From Streptomyces sp. NRRL B-1347 (GTDB lineage Bacteria > Actinomycetota > Actinomycetes > Streptomycetales > Streptomycetaceae), in contig NZ_JOJM01000049.1 in the NCBI RefSeq assembly GCF_000720325.1, positions 1 to 60,046 on the forward strand: DNA of 60,046 bases, in the 5' to 3' direction. This document shows positions 1-11,435 of this stretch, one piece after another (within the stretch, counting starts at the first letter, position 1; each line of letters begins with the position of its first letter). A model generated the notes under the pieces. That model was not told where the DNA came from. It did not search any database and saw nothing but the letters and a program-made list of their open reading frames with translations. The position numbers and the translations under genes were made by a program.

Positions 1-373
1 GAGACAAGCCATCACCCGAACGCGAGGGTCCATACGCCACCCCGGAATCCTCCCACCCACACCACCACAACACCCACCGAACTTACGAAAAGATCAGTAA
101 GGTGCACGGTGTGGTGCCCCAGTCCCCTGGCACCCGCACAACCACGGCTTCTGCTCCTGGACATCACCCGGCCGCACACCACTGGTCACTCGTGCCTCTC
201 CGGGTGCCCCTCACCACAGGAAGTGCCCTCGGGAAACCGGGAGAACGCCAGGACCCGGCCCCACACGGGTCACGGTGAGCGAAGAGCCCGTCCGGGAGCG
301 GCACGCGTCCCCCGTCGTGCCGCTCCCTGGCAAGCGGCCGACGTGCCCCCTCCCGCACAGAGGAATTCGCCCC
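1..373. other. 5' non-coding stretch with a 12-bp inverted repeat
   Basis: I see no convincing gene here; the open frames lack recognisable protein content. A perfect 12-bp inverted repeat lies at 294-305 and 316-327 with a 10-nt spacer, about 45 bases before the flavodoxin start. It could be an operator, a leader hairpin or the end of an upstream transcript. An AGAGGAA ribosome binding site lies at 359-365. Confidence 0.4.
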
Positions 374-892
374 ATGGCCGTCCTCGTGGGATACGCCAGC
401 GCACACGGCTGCACCCGGTACGTCGCGAAACGCATCGCCGCCCGGCTCACCGAACACGATCTGACCGCCGACGTCAGAGCCCTGCGTCCGCACCGGGAGA
501 ACGGCGCCTACGACGCCTTCGTTCTGGGCAGCGCCATCCACCAGGCCTCCTGGCTACCGGAGGCCCAGGGCTACCTGCGTCACCACACCTCCCTGCTCAT
601 CCGATATCTGGTGCGGCTGTTCCGCACCGGCGTAGCACATGTGACAGGCCGTACGGCCCGTGTGGGCGTCATCCCACCCCGCCAGCTGAGCCGCTACCAC
701 CGCGTCCTCGAACCGCGCGGCTACCATCTGTTCGCCGGTGTCGTGGAACGCAGTCACTACGACTTCCTGGGGCGTTTGGTGTTCCGCGCGCTCGGCGGTC
801 GTTACGACGACTACCGCGACTGGCGGAACCACACAAAGGGAGCGCCCGGCTCCGAGGATCCCGTGGGGGGAGCCGGGCGCTCCGTACGATGA
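374..892 (+). CDS. Flavodoxin-domain protein (HemG-like)
   Basis: This 172-residue protein resembles the flavodoxin-like family that includes menaquinone-dependent protoporphyrinogen oxidase: an N-terminal strand then an FMN-loop-like segment (VGYASAHGCTRYVAKRIA), and a second flavin-loop candidate (VLGSAIHQASW). The family binds FMN and does electron transfer; the partner is not visible. The ATG at 374 is chosen because AGAGGAA precedes it and the fold begins at once; in-frame upstream codons add a basic, non-homologous extension. It is a single gene facing the subtilisin gene in the same direction, 470 bases away. The last codons overlap a strong hairpin (839-883), so the C-terminal tail is poorly constrained. 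Confidence 0.75.
   Translation: MAVLVGYASAHGCTRYVAKRIAARLTEHDLTADVRALRPHRENGAYDAFVLGSAIHQASWLPEAQGYLRHHTSLLIRYLVRLFRTGVAHVTGRTARVGVIPPRQLSRYHRVLEPRGYHLFAGVVERSHYDFLGRLVFRALGGRYDDYRDWRNHTKGAPGSEDPVGGAGRSVR
839..883 (+). terminator. Hairpin overlapping the flavodoxin 3' end
   Basis: A 15-bp perfect stem (839-853 pairing with 869-883) has a 15-nt loop and no T-tract, as is common for Streptomyces terminators. It lies inside the last 18 codons of the flavodoxin frame. Confidence 0.6.
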
Positions 893-1361
893 GGCCGACG
901 CCGCCGGGCCGGATCGCGGCGTGCACGTCCTTGGACCGCTGCTGACCGTCTGCCCGCGAACCGCCGACGGCATCCGTCTCAAGGACTGGCGTAACGCCTC
1001 CACAGGCCACCCCTCGCGCACGACGAGGCCCGCGCGCGGAGGACGGTGCCGCAGCAAGGTACAGGACGGACCACGACAAGGACCGCCCGGCCTCATGTCA
1101 TGCCCTCCGCCCGCCCTGAACAGTTGAAGTACGCCCGGCGACCCGAGGGAGGGCTCAGATGAATGCGCTCGTCCCGATCGGGTCGTTGGTCGCGGTCGCC
1201 TGTCCGGTGTTCGGCGACAGCTCGTTCGCCATCGGTGTCACGCACCGCCGCTGATCACCTGCGGTGCAGGGAACCGGGCCCCGAACGGGGAGGTTCGAGG
1301 TCGTCAGGCGCCGCGTTGTTCGTGCTGTGCGCTCGATAAAGAGCGCCGGTTGGGAGGGGAC
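893..1361. other. Non-coding gap before the subtilisin gene
   Basis: About 470 bases with no supported gene. A 31-codon frame from 1159 to 1254 has no family signature and was not called. The promoter of the subtilisin gene presumably lies here. A purine-rich GGGAGGGGA at 1352-1360 is the ribosome binding site of the next gene. Confidence 0.4.
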
Positions 1362-4300
1362 ATGCGCAAGACGAAGAAAGGGCTCCTCAGAGCCTCGCTG
1401 GCTGCGGCACTGACCACAACGGCGCTGGTGATGCCCTCCGGGGCCAGTGCCGTCGGCGGGGGGCGAGAGGCTGACACCGCTGAAGCCGCACCGTCAGCAG
1501 CGATCACTGCCGAGGCCCGTACGGACGCGCCGAAGCAGTTGACACTGATCACAGGCGACCGGGTCACCACGAATGCCGAGGGCGCCCTCACCGGGTTCCG
1601 CCCCGCGAAGGGCCGGGAGGACGTTCCCGTGTCCGTCTCCCGCTCCGGGGCACACACCTACGTCATCCCCAGGGACGCCGTCACCCTGATCCGCGCGGGC
1701 CGACTCGACCTGCGCCTCTTCGACATCCGCGCTCTCGTCACATCCGGCTACGACGACGGGAGCCGGGCACGGCTTCCGTTGATCGTCGGCTATCGGGGCG
1801 CGGGCGGCACCGCCAAGAAGGAGTTGCGACACTCCCCCGCCCAGGTCGGTCGCGCCCTGCCCGCCATCAACGCCGAAACCGCGAGCGTCCGGAGGAAGGA
1901 CGCGGGAAGCGTGTGGGAAGCCCTCACCGACGAGAAGCACGAGGGCGACCGCCGCGCGGTCGGAGGGCTCGAGACCCTGTGGCTGGACGGCAAGCGACGG
2001 GCCACCATCGACAGGAGCGTGCCGCAGGTCGGCGCACCCAAGGCCTGGCAGGCAGGCTATGACGGCAAGGGCGTCACCATCGCCGTGCTGGACACCGGCG
2101 TCGATCAGAGCCACCCGGACCTCTCAACCCGCGAGGTCGCGGAGCGCAACTTCTCCGACTCTCCCGACAGCCTCGACCGCTTCGGGCACGGCACGCATGT
2201 CGCGTCCATCGCCACGGGCTCGGGTGCGAAGTCGGACGGCACGTACAAAGGCGTCGCACCAGGCGCGCGCGTGCTCGACGGCAAGGTCCTCAACGACGGG
2301 GGCATGGGCTACGAGTCCTGGATCATCGCCGGGATGCAGTGGGCCGCCGACGAGGGAGCGAAGGTCGTCAACATGAGCCTCGGCGGCGGGGACACGCCGC
2401 AGACCGATCCGATGGAGGAGGCGGTCAACACGCTGTCGGCCGAGCACGGCACGCTGTTCGTGATCGCGGCCGGGAACAACGGGCCCAGTGAGCGGAGCGT
2501 CCTGACACCGGGCAGCGCGGACGCGGCGCTGACCGTGGGCGCGGTGGGCCGGGCCGAGGAACTCGCCGAATTCTCCAGCCGCGGACCGACGGCGGCCGGC
2601 GCGCTCAAGCCCGATCTGACCGCCCCAGGCGTCGGCATCGTCGCGGCGAAGTCGGCCCACGGACAGATCGGGGACCCGGTCGTAGACGGTTACGTGTCGC
2701 TGTCGGGCACCTCGATGGCCACCCCGCACGTGGCCGGTGCGGCCGCGATCCTGGCCCAGGAGCACCCGTCCTGGTCCGGAGCGCGCATCAAGGCGGCGCT
2801 CACCGCCACCGCTCGGGGCGACGCGGCGTCGTCACCCCTGTCACCGTTCCAGCAGGGCACGGGGCGGCTGGACGTCGCCCGAGCCGTCGAGCAGAGCACT
2901 GTGGCCGAGCCCGGCGTGCTCGACTTCGGTCTCCAACGCTGGCCGCACGGCGACGACGAGCCCCTGCGCAAGTCCCTCACGTACCGCAACGACGGCACCG
3001 CGTCGGTCCGACTGGATCTGGCCGCCACCACGTACGCGCCGGACAACAATTCCCAGCCCACGAGCCTGTTCACCGTCGAACCGACGACCCTGACCGTGCC
3101 CGCGGGCGGCACCGCGACAGCGACCGTCACCGCGGACACCAGGACGGGCACCGTGACCGGCGTCTTCTCCGGGGTGCTTCAGGCGACCGGCGACGGCCAG
3201 TCGGTGCGGACCGCGCTGACCGTGGACCGCGAGCACGAGTCGTACAGCCTGACGCTCCGGCACACCGGGCGCTCCGGCAAAGCGACCGGGGACTATTCGA
3301 CGTCCCTCTCCGGCCTGGACCAGGACTACTACGACTTCCCGTACGACGCGGACGGCACGGTCACCCTGCATCTGCGCAGGGGCCACTACACGCTGGACAG
3401 CACCTTGCTGACCATGGCCGGAGGACGGATCACCGGGACCGACTGGCTCGCCCAGCCGATGCTCAACCTCACCAAGGACACCACCGTGCAGCTGGATGCA
3501 CGCAAGGCCAAGCCGATCACCGTCTCAGTACCCGACGCCAAGGCGGAACAGCGGTGGGGGTCCGTCGGCTACAACGGCTCCTACAACGGTCGTGGATTCG
3601 CCGCCTCCCAGTGGCTGGAGGACTTCCGCGGCCTGCGCACCGCGCACCTCGGCCCCCAGCTGCCCGCCGGAGACCTGATGGCGTACGTCAGCGGAGTCTG
3701 GCAGCGCGCGGCCTCGACCGGCACGGTCGTCAACTACCGTCTGCCGTACACCCGCACCGGCTCCGTGTACACCGGCTTCAACCACAAGACGTCGGTCAAG
3801 GAACTGGCCAAGGTCACCCTCGGTCTCGGCGCCTCGGTACGGAACAGGTCCGGGGCGCTGGTCGTGACTCCGCACATGGACCGCGTCTGGACCGGTGGCC
3901 TCAGCGTCCGTCACAGCCTGCCCGGCACGTCGGTCGAATACCTCAAGACGTCCGGGGTCCGGTGGGGCTTCGAGTTCCAGCAGCTCAACGCATGGCAGGA
4001 GCCGGACACTTCGTACAGCTGCGGGCCCAAGGCCTACACCGCGGGCAAGAGTTACGCCGACCGGTTCAATACGGCGGTCTTCGGCCCGTCCCTGTCGGGC
4101 GAGGCCGGCATCCTTCGCTCCGGTGACGGCATCCGCGCCTCGATTCCGCTGTTCACCGACGGGAAGGGGCACTCCGGCTACTCCGCCTTCCGGACCGCCA
4201 AGACAGCGCTCTACCAGGACGGCAAGCAGGTCTGGCGGAGCGACTGGCTGCCGGAGACCGACTGGATCCCGGTTCCCGCGGGGAAGGCGGCCTATCGACT

Positions 4301-4715
4301 GACGACCGACGTGTACCGGCCGTCGACCGTCACGGCCGTCACCACCCGCGTCACGGGGGCCTGGACGTTCACCTCTCAGCGGACGCCTCCCGGCCAGGAG
4401 AGCCGGCTCGCCGCTTCGGCGGTGCGGTTCAGCCCGATCCTGAGCCTGGCGGGTACGGCCAAGGCGGGCACCACGTTGAAGGTCCCGTTCGCCGTCCAGG
4501 GCAGCGCCCAGGGCAAGAACCTCAAGAAGCTCACGCTCGAGGTCTCGTACGACGGCGGCGCGACCTGGAAGGCCACGAAGGTCGTCAACGGCGCGTACAC
4601 CACGCTGACGCACCCCAAGGCCCCCGGCTCGGTCTCCTTGCGGGCCAAGGTGACCGACGTGCACGGCAACACCCTCACCCAGACCGTCTACGGCGCCTAC
4701 ACCACGACCAAGTAG
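1362..4715 (+). CDS. Secreted S8-family subtilisin-like serine protease
   Basis: This 1117-residue extracellular peptidase starts at the ATG at 1362, directly after GGGAGGGGA; an in-frame TTG four codons earlier lacks spacing. It has a basic N-region, a hydrophobic stretch and an AxA site near residue 30 (signal peptide), then a propeptide-like region of about 190 residues. The catalytic triad is visible: Asp244 (VLDTGVD), His276 (GHGTHVA) and Ser451 (SGTSMATPHVAG), with the oxyanion Asn372 (AAGNNG). The roughly 600 residues after the catalytic domain are beta-rich, as in large actinomycete subtilases, and may include Ig-like folds. It is monocistronic, closed by a strong hairpin. The substrate cannot be told from sequence. 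Confidence 0.93.
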   Translation: MRKTKKGLLRASLAAALTTTALVMPSGASAVGGGREADTAEAAPSAAITAEARTDAPKQLTLITGDRVTTNAEGALTGFRPAKGREDVPVSVSRSGAHTYVIPRDAVTLIRAGRLDLRLFDIRALVTSGYDDGSRARLPLIVGYRGAGGTAKKELRHSPAQVGRALPAINAETASVRRKDAGSVWEALTDEKHEGDRRAVGGLETLWLDGKRRATIDRSVPQVGAPKAWQAGYDGKGVTIAVLDTGVDQSHPDLSTREVAERNFSDSPDSLDRFGHGTHVASIATGSGAKSDGTYKGVAPGARVLDGKVLNDGGMGYESWIIAGMQWAADEGAKVVNMSLGGGDTPQTDPMEEAVNTLSAEHGTLFVIAAGNNGPSERSVLTPGSADAALTVGAVGRAEELAEFSSRGPTAAGALKPDLTAPGVGIVAAKSAHGQIGDPVVDGYVSLSGTSMATPHVAGAAAILAQEHPSWSGARIKAALTATARGDAASSPLSPFQQGTGRLDVARAVEQSTVAEPGVLDFGLQRWPHGDDEPLRKSLTYRNDGTASVRLDLAATTYAPDNNSQPTSLFTVEPTTLTVPAGGTATATVTADTRTGTVTGVFSGVLQATGDGQSVRTALTVDREHESYSLTLRHTGRSGKATGDYSTSLSGLDQDYYDFPYDADGTVTLHLRRGHYTLDSTLLTMAGGRITGTDWLAQPMLNLTKDTTVQLDARKAKPITVSVPDAKAEQRWGSVGYNGSYNGRGFAASQWLEDFRGLRTAHLGPQLPAGDLMAYVSGVWQRAASTGTVVNYRLPYTRTGSVYTGFNHKTSVKELAKVTLGLGASVRNRSGALVVTPHMDRVWTGGLSVRHSLPGTSVEYLKTSGVRWGFEFQQLNAWQEPDTSYSCGPKAYTAGKSYADRFNTAVFGPSLSGEAGILRSGDGIRASIPLFTDGKGHSGYSAFRTAKTALYQDGKQVWRSDWLPETDWIPVPAGKAAYRLTTDVYRPSTVTAVTTRVTGAWTFTSQRTPPGQESRLAASAVRFSPILSLAGTAKAGTTLKVPFAVQGSAQGKNLKKLTLEVSYDGGATWKATKVVNGAYTTLTHPKAPGSVSLRAKVTDVHGNTLTQTVYGAYTTTK

Positions 4716-4728
4716 TACCGGAGCCAGG

Positions 4729-4767
4729 CGTCCTGAGCGTGCCGCCACCAGCGGCGCGCTCAGGACG
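4729..4767 (+). terminator. Terminator of the subtilisin gene
   Basis: A 17-bp stem (4729-4745 with 4751-4767, one T-G wobble) and a 5-nt loop begin 13 bases after the stop codon. Confidence 0.8.
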
Positions 4768-4913
4768 GCGTGCGACTCCACGGACGAGAGAATGGCCGGT
4801 TCCGGGTGTGTGGCGGCACGTGACAGCGGCAATAGTGCGAACGTCGGCAGCCGCGTCGCCCTCAGGGGCCGCCGGCCGCCTCCATGAGGTCGAAACGGCA
4901 GAGTCGAGGACCC

Positions 4914-5363
4914 ATGCCCCAGCGGGACGCCTTCCGAATGAGACGACGGCAAGCGGGCCAGGCCCTGGTGGCCGAGCTGCACGGCGAAGTGGACATCGCC
5001 GCTGTGAAGGCGCTGGCACGCACCCTGCACGAGCTGACGGGCGACCAGAAACGGGAGCTGATCGTGGACCTGCGCCACGTGACGTTCATCGACTGCAGCG
5101 GCCTCGGAGTGCTGTGTGCCGCGCACAACCGACTGGCCGCGCGAGGGCTGCGGCTACGGCTCGTGGTGGACCGGCCGTTCACCCTACGCATGCTGCGGAT
5201 GTGTAAGCTCGACCGCGCTTTTCTCGTCTTCGACTCGCTGTCCGCCGCGCAGCACCGTGTACAGGACGGGCAGCGGCTGCTCACTGAGCACGTGAGCCTA
5301 CGGCGGCCTCACGTGGCCCGGAACGGAGCGGCCTGCTCCAGCAGGCTGTCCACCGCGCCCTGA
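4914..5363 (+). CDS. STAS-domain anti-sigma factor antagonist
   Basis: This protein of about 149 residues is a single STAS domain of the SpoIIAA/RsbV/BldG type. It has the strand-helix order of the family and the motif VTFIDCSGLGVL, in which Ser62 is the expected phosphorylation site read by an anti-sigma kinase. Such proteins free a sigma factor when unphosphorylated. The start is uncertain: ATG 4914 has GAGGA close upstream, while ATG 4884 would add ten basic residues and has no ribosome binding site. No anti-sigma kinase is adjacent. The 3' end overlaps the convergent CBS gene by 55 bases. A second STAS gene of similar type lies at 40.7 kb. Confidence 0.85.
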   Translation: MPQRDAFRMRRRQAGQALVAELHGEVDIAAVKALARTLHELTGDQKRELIVDLRHVTFIDCSGLGVLCAAHNRLAARGLRLRLVVDRPFTLRMLRMCKLDRAFLVFDSLSAAQHRVQDGQRLLTEHVSLRRPHVARNGAACSSRLSTAP

Positions 5364-5746
5364 GGCTCCGCGAGCCCCCGCGTCGAGAGCCGGACCAGCT
5401 CGTCGAAGGTCACCACCCCCACGAGCCGGCTCCCGGAGACGACGGGAACGCACAGCACCCGCCGTGCGCGCATGGTGCGGTAGGCGGCCATGAGGTCGTC
5501 TTCGACGTCGACGGCGACCGGCCGCTCGGTCATCACCGTGCCCACCCGGACCTGCGCCGATGCACCTCGCGCAAGGACGCGGATGACCAGGTCGCGGTCG
5601 GTCACCGTGCCGAGCAGACGGTTGTCGTCGGCGACGACGAACAGGGTCCCGACGCCCGAACGCCTCATGCGCCGGGCCACGTCCTGCACCGAAGCCGTGT
5701 CCGGCACGGCGACGGCAGGTGAGGACATGGCGTGCTGGATCCGCAT
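5309..5746 (-). CDS. CBS-pair domain protein (Hrp1-like)
   Basis: This 145-residue protein is made of two CBS motifs (about residues 1-60 and 70-130), with the typical VGTLFVVADDNRLLGTVTDR and VLCVPVVSGSRLVGVVT strands. CBS pairs bind adenine nucleotides or related ligands. Its size matches the DosR-regulated Hrp1 of Mycobacterium tuberculosis, which suits the stress context. The start at 5746 is preceded by GGAGG (read on the minus strand). A strong hairpin at 5830-5865 separates it from the Hsp20 gene, so it probably has its own promoter in 5747-5829. Confidence 0.88.
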   Translation of the reverse strand: MRIQHAMSSPAVAVPDTASVQDVARRMRRSGVGTLFVVADDNRLLGTVTDRDLVIRVLARGASAQVRVGTVMTERPVAVDVEDDLMAAYRTMRARRVLCVPVVSGSRLVGVVTFDELVRLSTRGLAEPQGAVDSLLEQAAPFRAT

Positions 5747-5829
5747 GGCGCACCTCCAGGCTGAGCATGCCGAAAGACTGCCTGCGGCGCAGGCCTACAG
5801 GCGCGGGGCCGAAGTGCGGGCACCTCCGT

Positions 5830-5865
5830 GGTGTGCGGACGCCGGGCGTCCGGCGTCCGCACACC
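5830..5865 (-). terminator. Terminator of the CapA-Hsp20 operon
   Basis: A perfect 15-bp stem (5830-5844 with 5851-5865) with a 6-nt loop lies 22 bases beyond the Hsp20 stop codon. Confidence 0.8.
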
Positions 5866-5886
5866 GCGGGCGGCGCGGCCACCGCG

Positions 5887-6321
5887 TCAGCCGGTGACGC
5901 GGCGGACCGGAATGGTCTTCCCCTCGGTCTTCTTCGTGGCGGTGAGCGGGACGGTCACGATGAGGATGCCGTCCTTGTACTCCGCCTGGATCTCGTCCTC
6001 CCGCGCTCCGGCGGGCAGCCGTACGGCACGGGCGAAGGAGCCGTAGCGGAACTCACTGTGGTGCTTGCGCTCAGTCTGCTCGCTGCGCTCCGCCCGCAGC
6101 GTGAGCACGCCTTGGGCAACGGTCATCTCGATGTCCTTCTCCGGGTCCAGGCCGGGGAGCTCGGCTCGCATGCGGTAGGCGTCGTCCGTGAGCTGTTCCT
6201 CGATCCGGATGCCGTGCAGCGCGGCGGCGGTCCGCCGCATCGGCAGCCCTGTGAGGCCCGATTCGAGCCAGTCGAAAACGTCCGGCAGCACGGGTGGCCG
6301 CCATTCCAGCAGGTTGGTCAT
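5887..6321 (-). CDS. Hsp20/alpha-crystallin small heat shock protein
   Basis: This 144-residue ATP-independent holdase starts MTNLLEWRPPVLPDVFDWLE and carries an alpha-crystallin domain at about residues 45-135, with the family signature AELPGLDPEKDIEMTV and the C-terminal strand GILIVTVPL. The ATG overlaps the stop of the upstream CapA-like gene (ATGA), so translation is probably coupled. A paralogue with the same N-terminal design is at 48963-49394. HspX-type proteins of this class are classical members of the mycobacterial dormancy regulon. Confidence 0.95.
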   Translation of the reverse strand: MTNLLEWRPPVLPDVFDWLESGLTGLPMRRTAAALHGIRIEEQLTDDAYRMRAELPGLDPEKDIEMTVAQGVLTLRAERSEQTERKHHSEFRYGSFARAVRLPAGAREDEIQAEYKDGILIVTVPLTATKKTEGKTIPVRRVTG

Positions 6322-7310
6322 TTCGATTCCTCCTTCGAGCGCCCGGACGGCCAGTTCACGACGAGGGAGTTGCCCCGGCGCTTGACCGTGGTTCCCAGCG
6401 CGGAACAGGCGCCGGTGAGCCGGTCCGCGATCCAGTCGTACTCAGCCTGGTCGGCCAGGCGGGTGTGGGCGTGGTCCAGGGCGATGGGAACGGCCTCCGT
6501 GCGCTGCGGTCCGTCCTCGTCGAGCGTCACCAGCCAGAGCAGCCCCAGGTCGTTGCGGAGCGCGGGATGCGTGGCGTAATCGTCGATGAAACCGCCCAGG
6601 TCGAACAGGACATGACGGGTGAACCCGTGGAAGAGATGGGCCGCGTGGCCTGCCACCAGCGTCGCCCCCGCCTCGACGAAGGCGTCGGCCGCGCGGCGCA
6701 CGTACGGTGCCGGGCGGCCCACCATCGCCGGTCCCCAGTGCACGCTGACCAGGGTGACGTCGGTGTCGCGGCGTACAGCCAGGATGCGGTCGGCCAGCCA
6801 GTCCGGTACGCCGCGTCTGAGGTCGGCGTGTGCCACACCGGGCCTGCCGGGTCCGGCGGCACAGTCCGCGGGGTGGTCGGTGACAGCGACGAGCCCGACG
6901 GTGAGACCGCCGGCCTTGAGGATCGCGGGGGCCCTGGCATCGTCGGCGTCCGCACCGGCACCGACCGCCTGAATGCCGGACCCGGCGAGCAGCAGCCGGG
7001 TGTCGGACAGGGCGTCGGCGCCGTAGTCCAGGGCGTGGTAGTTGGCGAGCGAGACCGCGTCGACGCCCAGTTCGGTCAGGACCGCGACTGCCCGGGGCGG
7101 GGCGCGGAAGAGGAAGGGCTTGCCCGGGACGGGGGCGGGGGTGCCCCGCTCGGAGACGGCGCACTCCAGGTTGAGGACGAACAGGTCCGCCTGCGCGGTC
7201 AGGTCCCGGATCCGTTCCGAGAACAGCGGCCGCGGCCGGGTCCGTCGCAGTTCGTCGGCCACCCCGCAGCCGAGCATGGTGTCACCTGCCAACGCGATCG
7301 TCAGTGTCAT
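6318..7310 (-). CDS. CapA-family (poly-gamma-glutamate capsule) metallophosphoesterase-like protein
   Basis: This 330-residue protein of the PGA_cap family shows the motifs of that fold in order: AGDTMLG near the N-terminus, NLECAVS, SLANYHALDYG, VSVHWGP and VAGHAAHLFHG. These supply the putative metal ligands of a calcineurin-like phosphoesterase. The role of the family outside poly-glutamate synthesis is unclear, and no other capsule genes are near. ATG 7310 is chosen because AGGAAGG precedes it and the AGDTM strand begins six residues later; an upstream in-frame start would add 22 proline/arginine-rich residues. It is the first gene of a two-gene operon with Hsp20. Confidence 0.85.
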   Translation of the reverse strand: MTLTIALAGDTMLGCGVADELRRTRPRPLFSERIRDLTAQADLFVLNLECAVSERGTPAPVPGKPFLFRAPPRAVAVLTELGVDAVSLANYHALDYGADALSDTRLLLAGSGIQAVGAGADADDARAPAILKAGGLTVGLVAVTDHPADCAAGPGRPGVAHADLRRGVPDWLADRILAVRRDTDVTLVSVHWGPAMVGRPAPYVRRAADAFVEAGATLVAGHAAHLFHGFTRHVLFDLGGFIDDYATHPALRNDLGLLWLVTLDEDGPQRTEAVPIALDHAHTRLADQAEYDWIADRLTGACSALGTTVKRRGNSLVVNWPSGRSKEESK

Positions 7311-7704
7311 CGCACGCCTTCCTGCAGGCCGCGGGAGAGGAGGAATTCGTGGGCCTGGCTGACCCCGCCCCGACATCGTCCTGCGGCGTCTGCTCGTCTC
7401 ACCTCGCGCTCGCAGCGGGGACTTCGGTCACGGTCGTGGTCGGAGCCGCCTTCTGCGGTCATGCCCAGTCTTGCCGCCACGTGCCGGTGCGGGGCAGGGC
7501 CGATGAGGGCAGCGGCGGGGGCCGATCGGCCTCCGTGACCCGCGGGAGCGGTGCCGGGTGGCGTTGTGCGTCGGTTGCACGGGCGTCGAGCAGGGCCCGG
7601 ACGACTCCGGAACGGGGCCGGTCGTTCCTGTCGGACCGGACGGCCACCGGCTGCAGTGAGGAGGAGACGGCCGCTGTGGCCTGGTCCGACGGCCGGGGGC
7701 GGGC
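7311..7704. other. Non-coding stretch upstream of capA-like gene
   Basis: About 390 bases with no supported gene. It holds the promoter region of the minus-strand CapA-Hsp20 operon. The overlapping open frames have no recognisable content. Confidence 0.35.
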
Positions 7705-8180
7705 ATGCGATGCGTCTGCCGAGGGACGGCCGGACGGGAGCTGGCCTTCGCACCGTGTCACTTGCGCGGCTCCGACCAGATGATTCCGACGCTGTCGCGC
7801 GACGGGGCGCCTGTGGCGTTGCAGATGGCACGGAAACGGGGCGCCTCCTGGACGTGATCGCCGCGTGCAAGCCGGGCGTGCTGGACCGGCCGGAGGTCGG
7901 TTTCGGAGCGATCGGCGAGGACGGCACCGCGGCCTCAACGACGACGTGGTTCGCCAGACCCGGCTCGGCGCCGAAGAGCGGGCGGTTGCGAAGCGAGCGA
8001 ACGCGCGGAACTGCAGCCCCGCGTGATCCGGTGCAGCGTCGCGTGCTCCGGTAAGGAGGCACCAGGCCGCCTGCCCGGCGCACGGCCGTGGTGGTCGACG
8101 ACGGACTCGCCACCGGCACGAGTGCGGCCACCGCCCGCCGGGGCGTACGGGCCCTGGGCGCGGCCCGGATGGTTTCGGTA
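7705..8180 (+). pseudogene. Phosphoribosyltransferase, frameshifted remnant
   Basis: Pieces of one type I phosphoribosyltransferase can be read in order, but in alternating frames: TAGRELA and LSRDGAPVALQMARKRG (about 7740-7846), LLDVI and KPGVLDRPEVGFGAIGEDG (about 7845-7930), ELQPRVIRC (about 8008-8034), then the PRPP-binding loop AVVVDDGLATGT and RRGVRALGAARMV (about 8085-8175). At least three frame changes and a TAA at 8052-8054 interrupt it. The family includes stand-alone PRTases of unclear substrate often found among actinomycete stress genes. No part has its own plausible start and length, so I call it dead. The tail after 8180 is unrecognisable. Confidence 0.7.
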
Positions 8181-8562
8181 CCCGTACGACGCGTACGACG
8201 ACTGGCTTCCAGCTCGGGCAAGGACCCTGCCAGGAGGCACAACGCGTCACGTGGGGTGGGACCGGGCGGGCCCGGCTCCCGCCGTCGTGCCTTGCCGCTG
8301 CCCGGGTCCGACGACCGGGCGGTCGTCGAGCCGGTGGCGGAGGCGGGCGAGGCGGTGCCGGACGGCCGCGCGAGCGGGACCACGCGTCACGGACCGTCCG
8401 ACGCGGAGGTGTGGGCCTGACGGGCCGGCATCAAGGACTTCCAGCACCTGTCACGACGCGCGCCCCGTGCTCAAGGCTGAAGCGACCGATCGGCCGCGTA
8501 CGAGGAGCGACCGGCCGCCAGCGCCACTCCCCCGAACCCCCGGAGGAAGGAAGCACACCGCC
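8181..8562. other. Upstream region of PPDK
   Basis: No gene is recognised in these 380 bases. A GC-rich repeat, AGCGACC followed by GGCCGC, occurs twice at about 8481-8520 and resembles a weak half-site of the GGGCC-N4-GGCCC box. GGAGGAAGG at 8542-8550 is the PPDK ribosome binding site. Confidence 0.35.
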
Positions 8563-11247
<2,685 letters not shown>

Positions 11248-11258
11248 CGCCCCTCGCG

Positions 11259-11272
11259 GGGCCGATCGGCCC
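11259..11272. promoter_or_regulatory. Dos-like box upstream of adhE
   Basis: A perfect 14-bp palindrome, GGGCCGATCGGCCC, lies 164 bases before the adhE start. It has 5-bp arms and a 4-bp centre like the mycobacterial DevR/DosR box. Function is inferred from recurrence. Confidence 0.5.
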
Positions 11273-11356
11273 GTCCTCTCAGGGCCGTCAGCCCCTCACT
11301 CGTGGCCCAAGAGGGGATCGGCTCCCGCCAGGGACATGAACGAAGCTGCTGGTGGT

Positions 11357-11382
11357 GGGGGCTCCGACGCCCCGGAGCCCCC
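11357..11382 (+). terminator. Hairpin in the PPDK-adhE gap
   Basis: A 10-bp perfect stem (11357-11366 with 11373-11382), a 6-nt loop, then TCTTCTC. It lies 110 bases after the PPDK stop and about 54 before adhE, downstream of the Dos-like box. It can be the PPDK terminator, or an attenuator if adhE transcription begins at the box. Confidence 0.5.
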
Positions 11383-11435
11383 TCTTCTCGCCAGCCGCGC
11401 CGCGGCCCGGCCCTCGACGACGGAGGCACACTCTC

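Noticed and set aside
1159..1254. A 31-codon frame with a purine-rich site upstream
   Set aside because: Too short and without family signature; a leader peptide cannot be shown.
3525..5126. Long minus-strand open frame of 533 codons opposite the subtilisin gene
   Set aside because: It mirrors the high-GC third positions of the protease gene, and its composition is that of a shadow frame.
8181..8420. Plus-strand frame after the PRTase pseudogene
   Set aside because: Content after the PRPP loop is not recognisable as the end of a PRTase or any other family.
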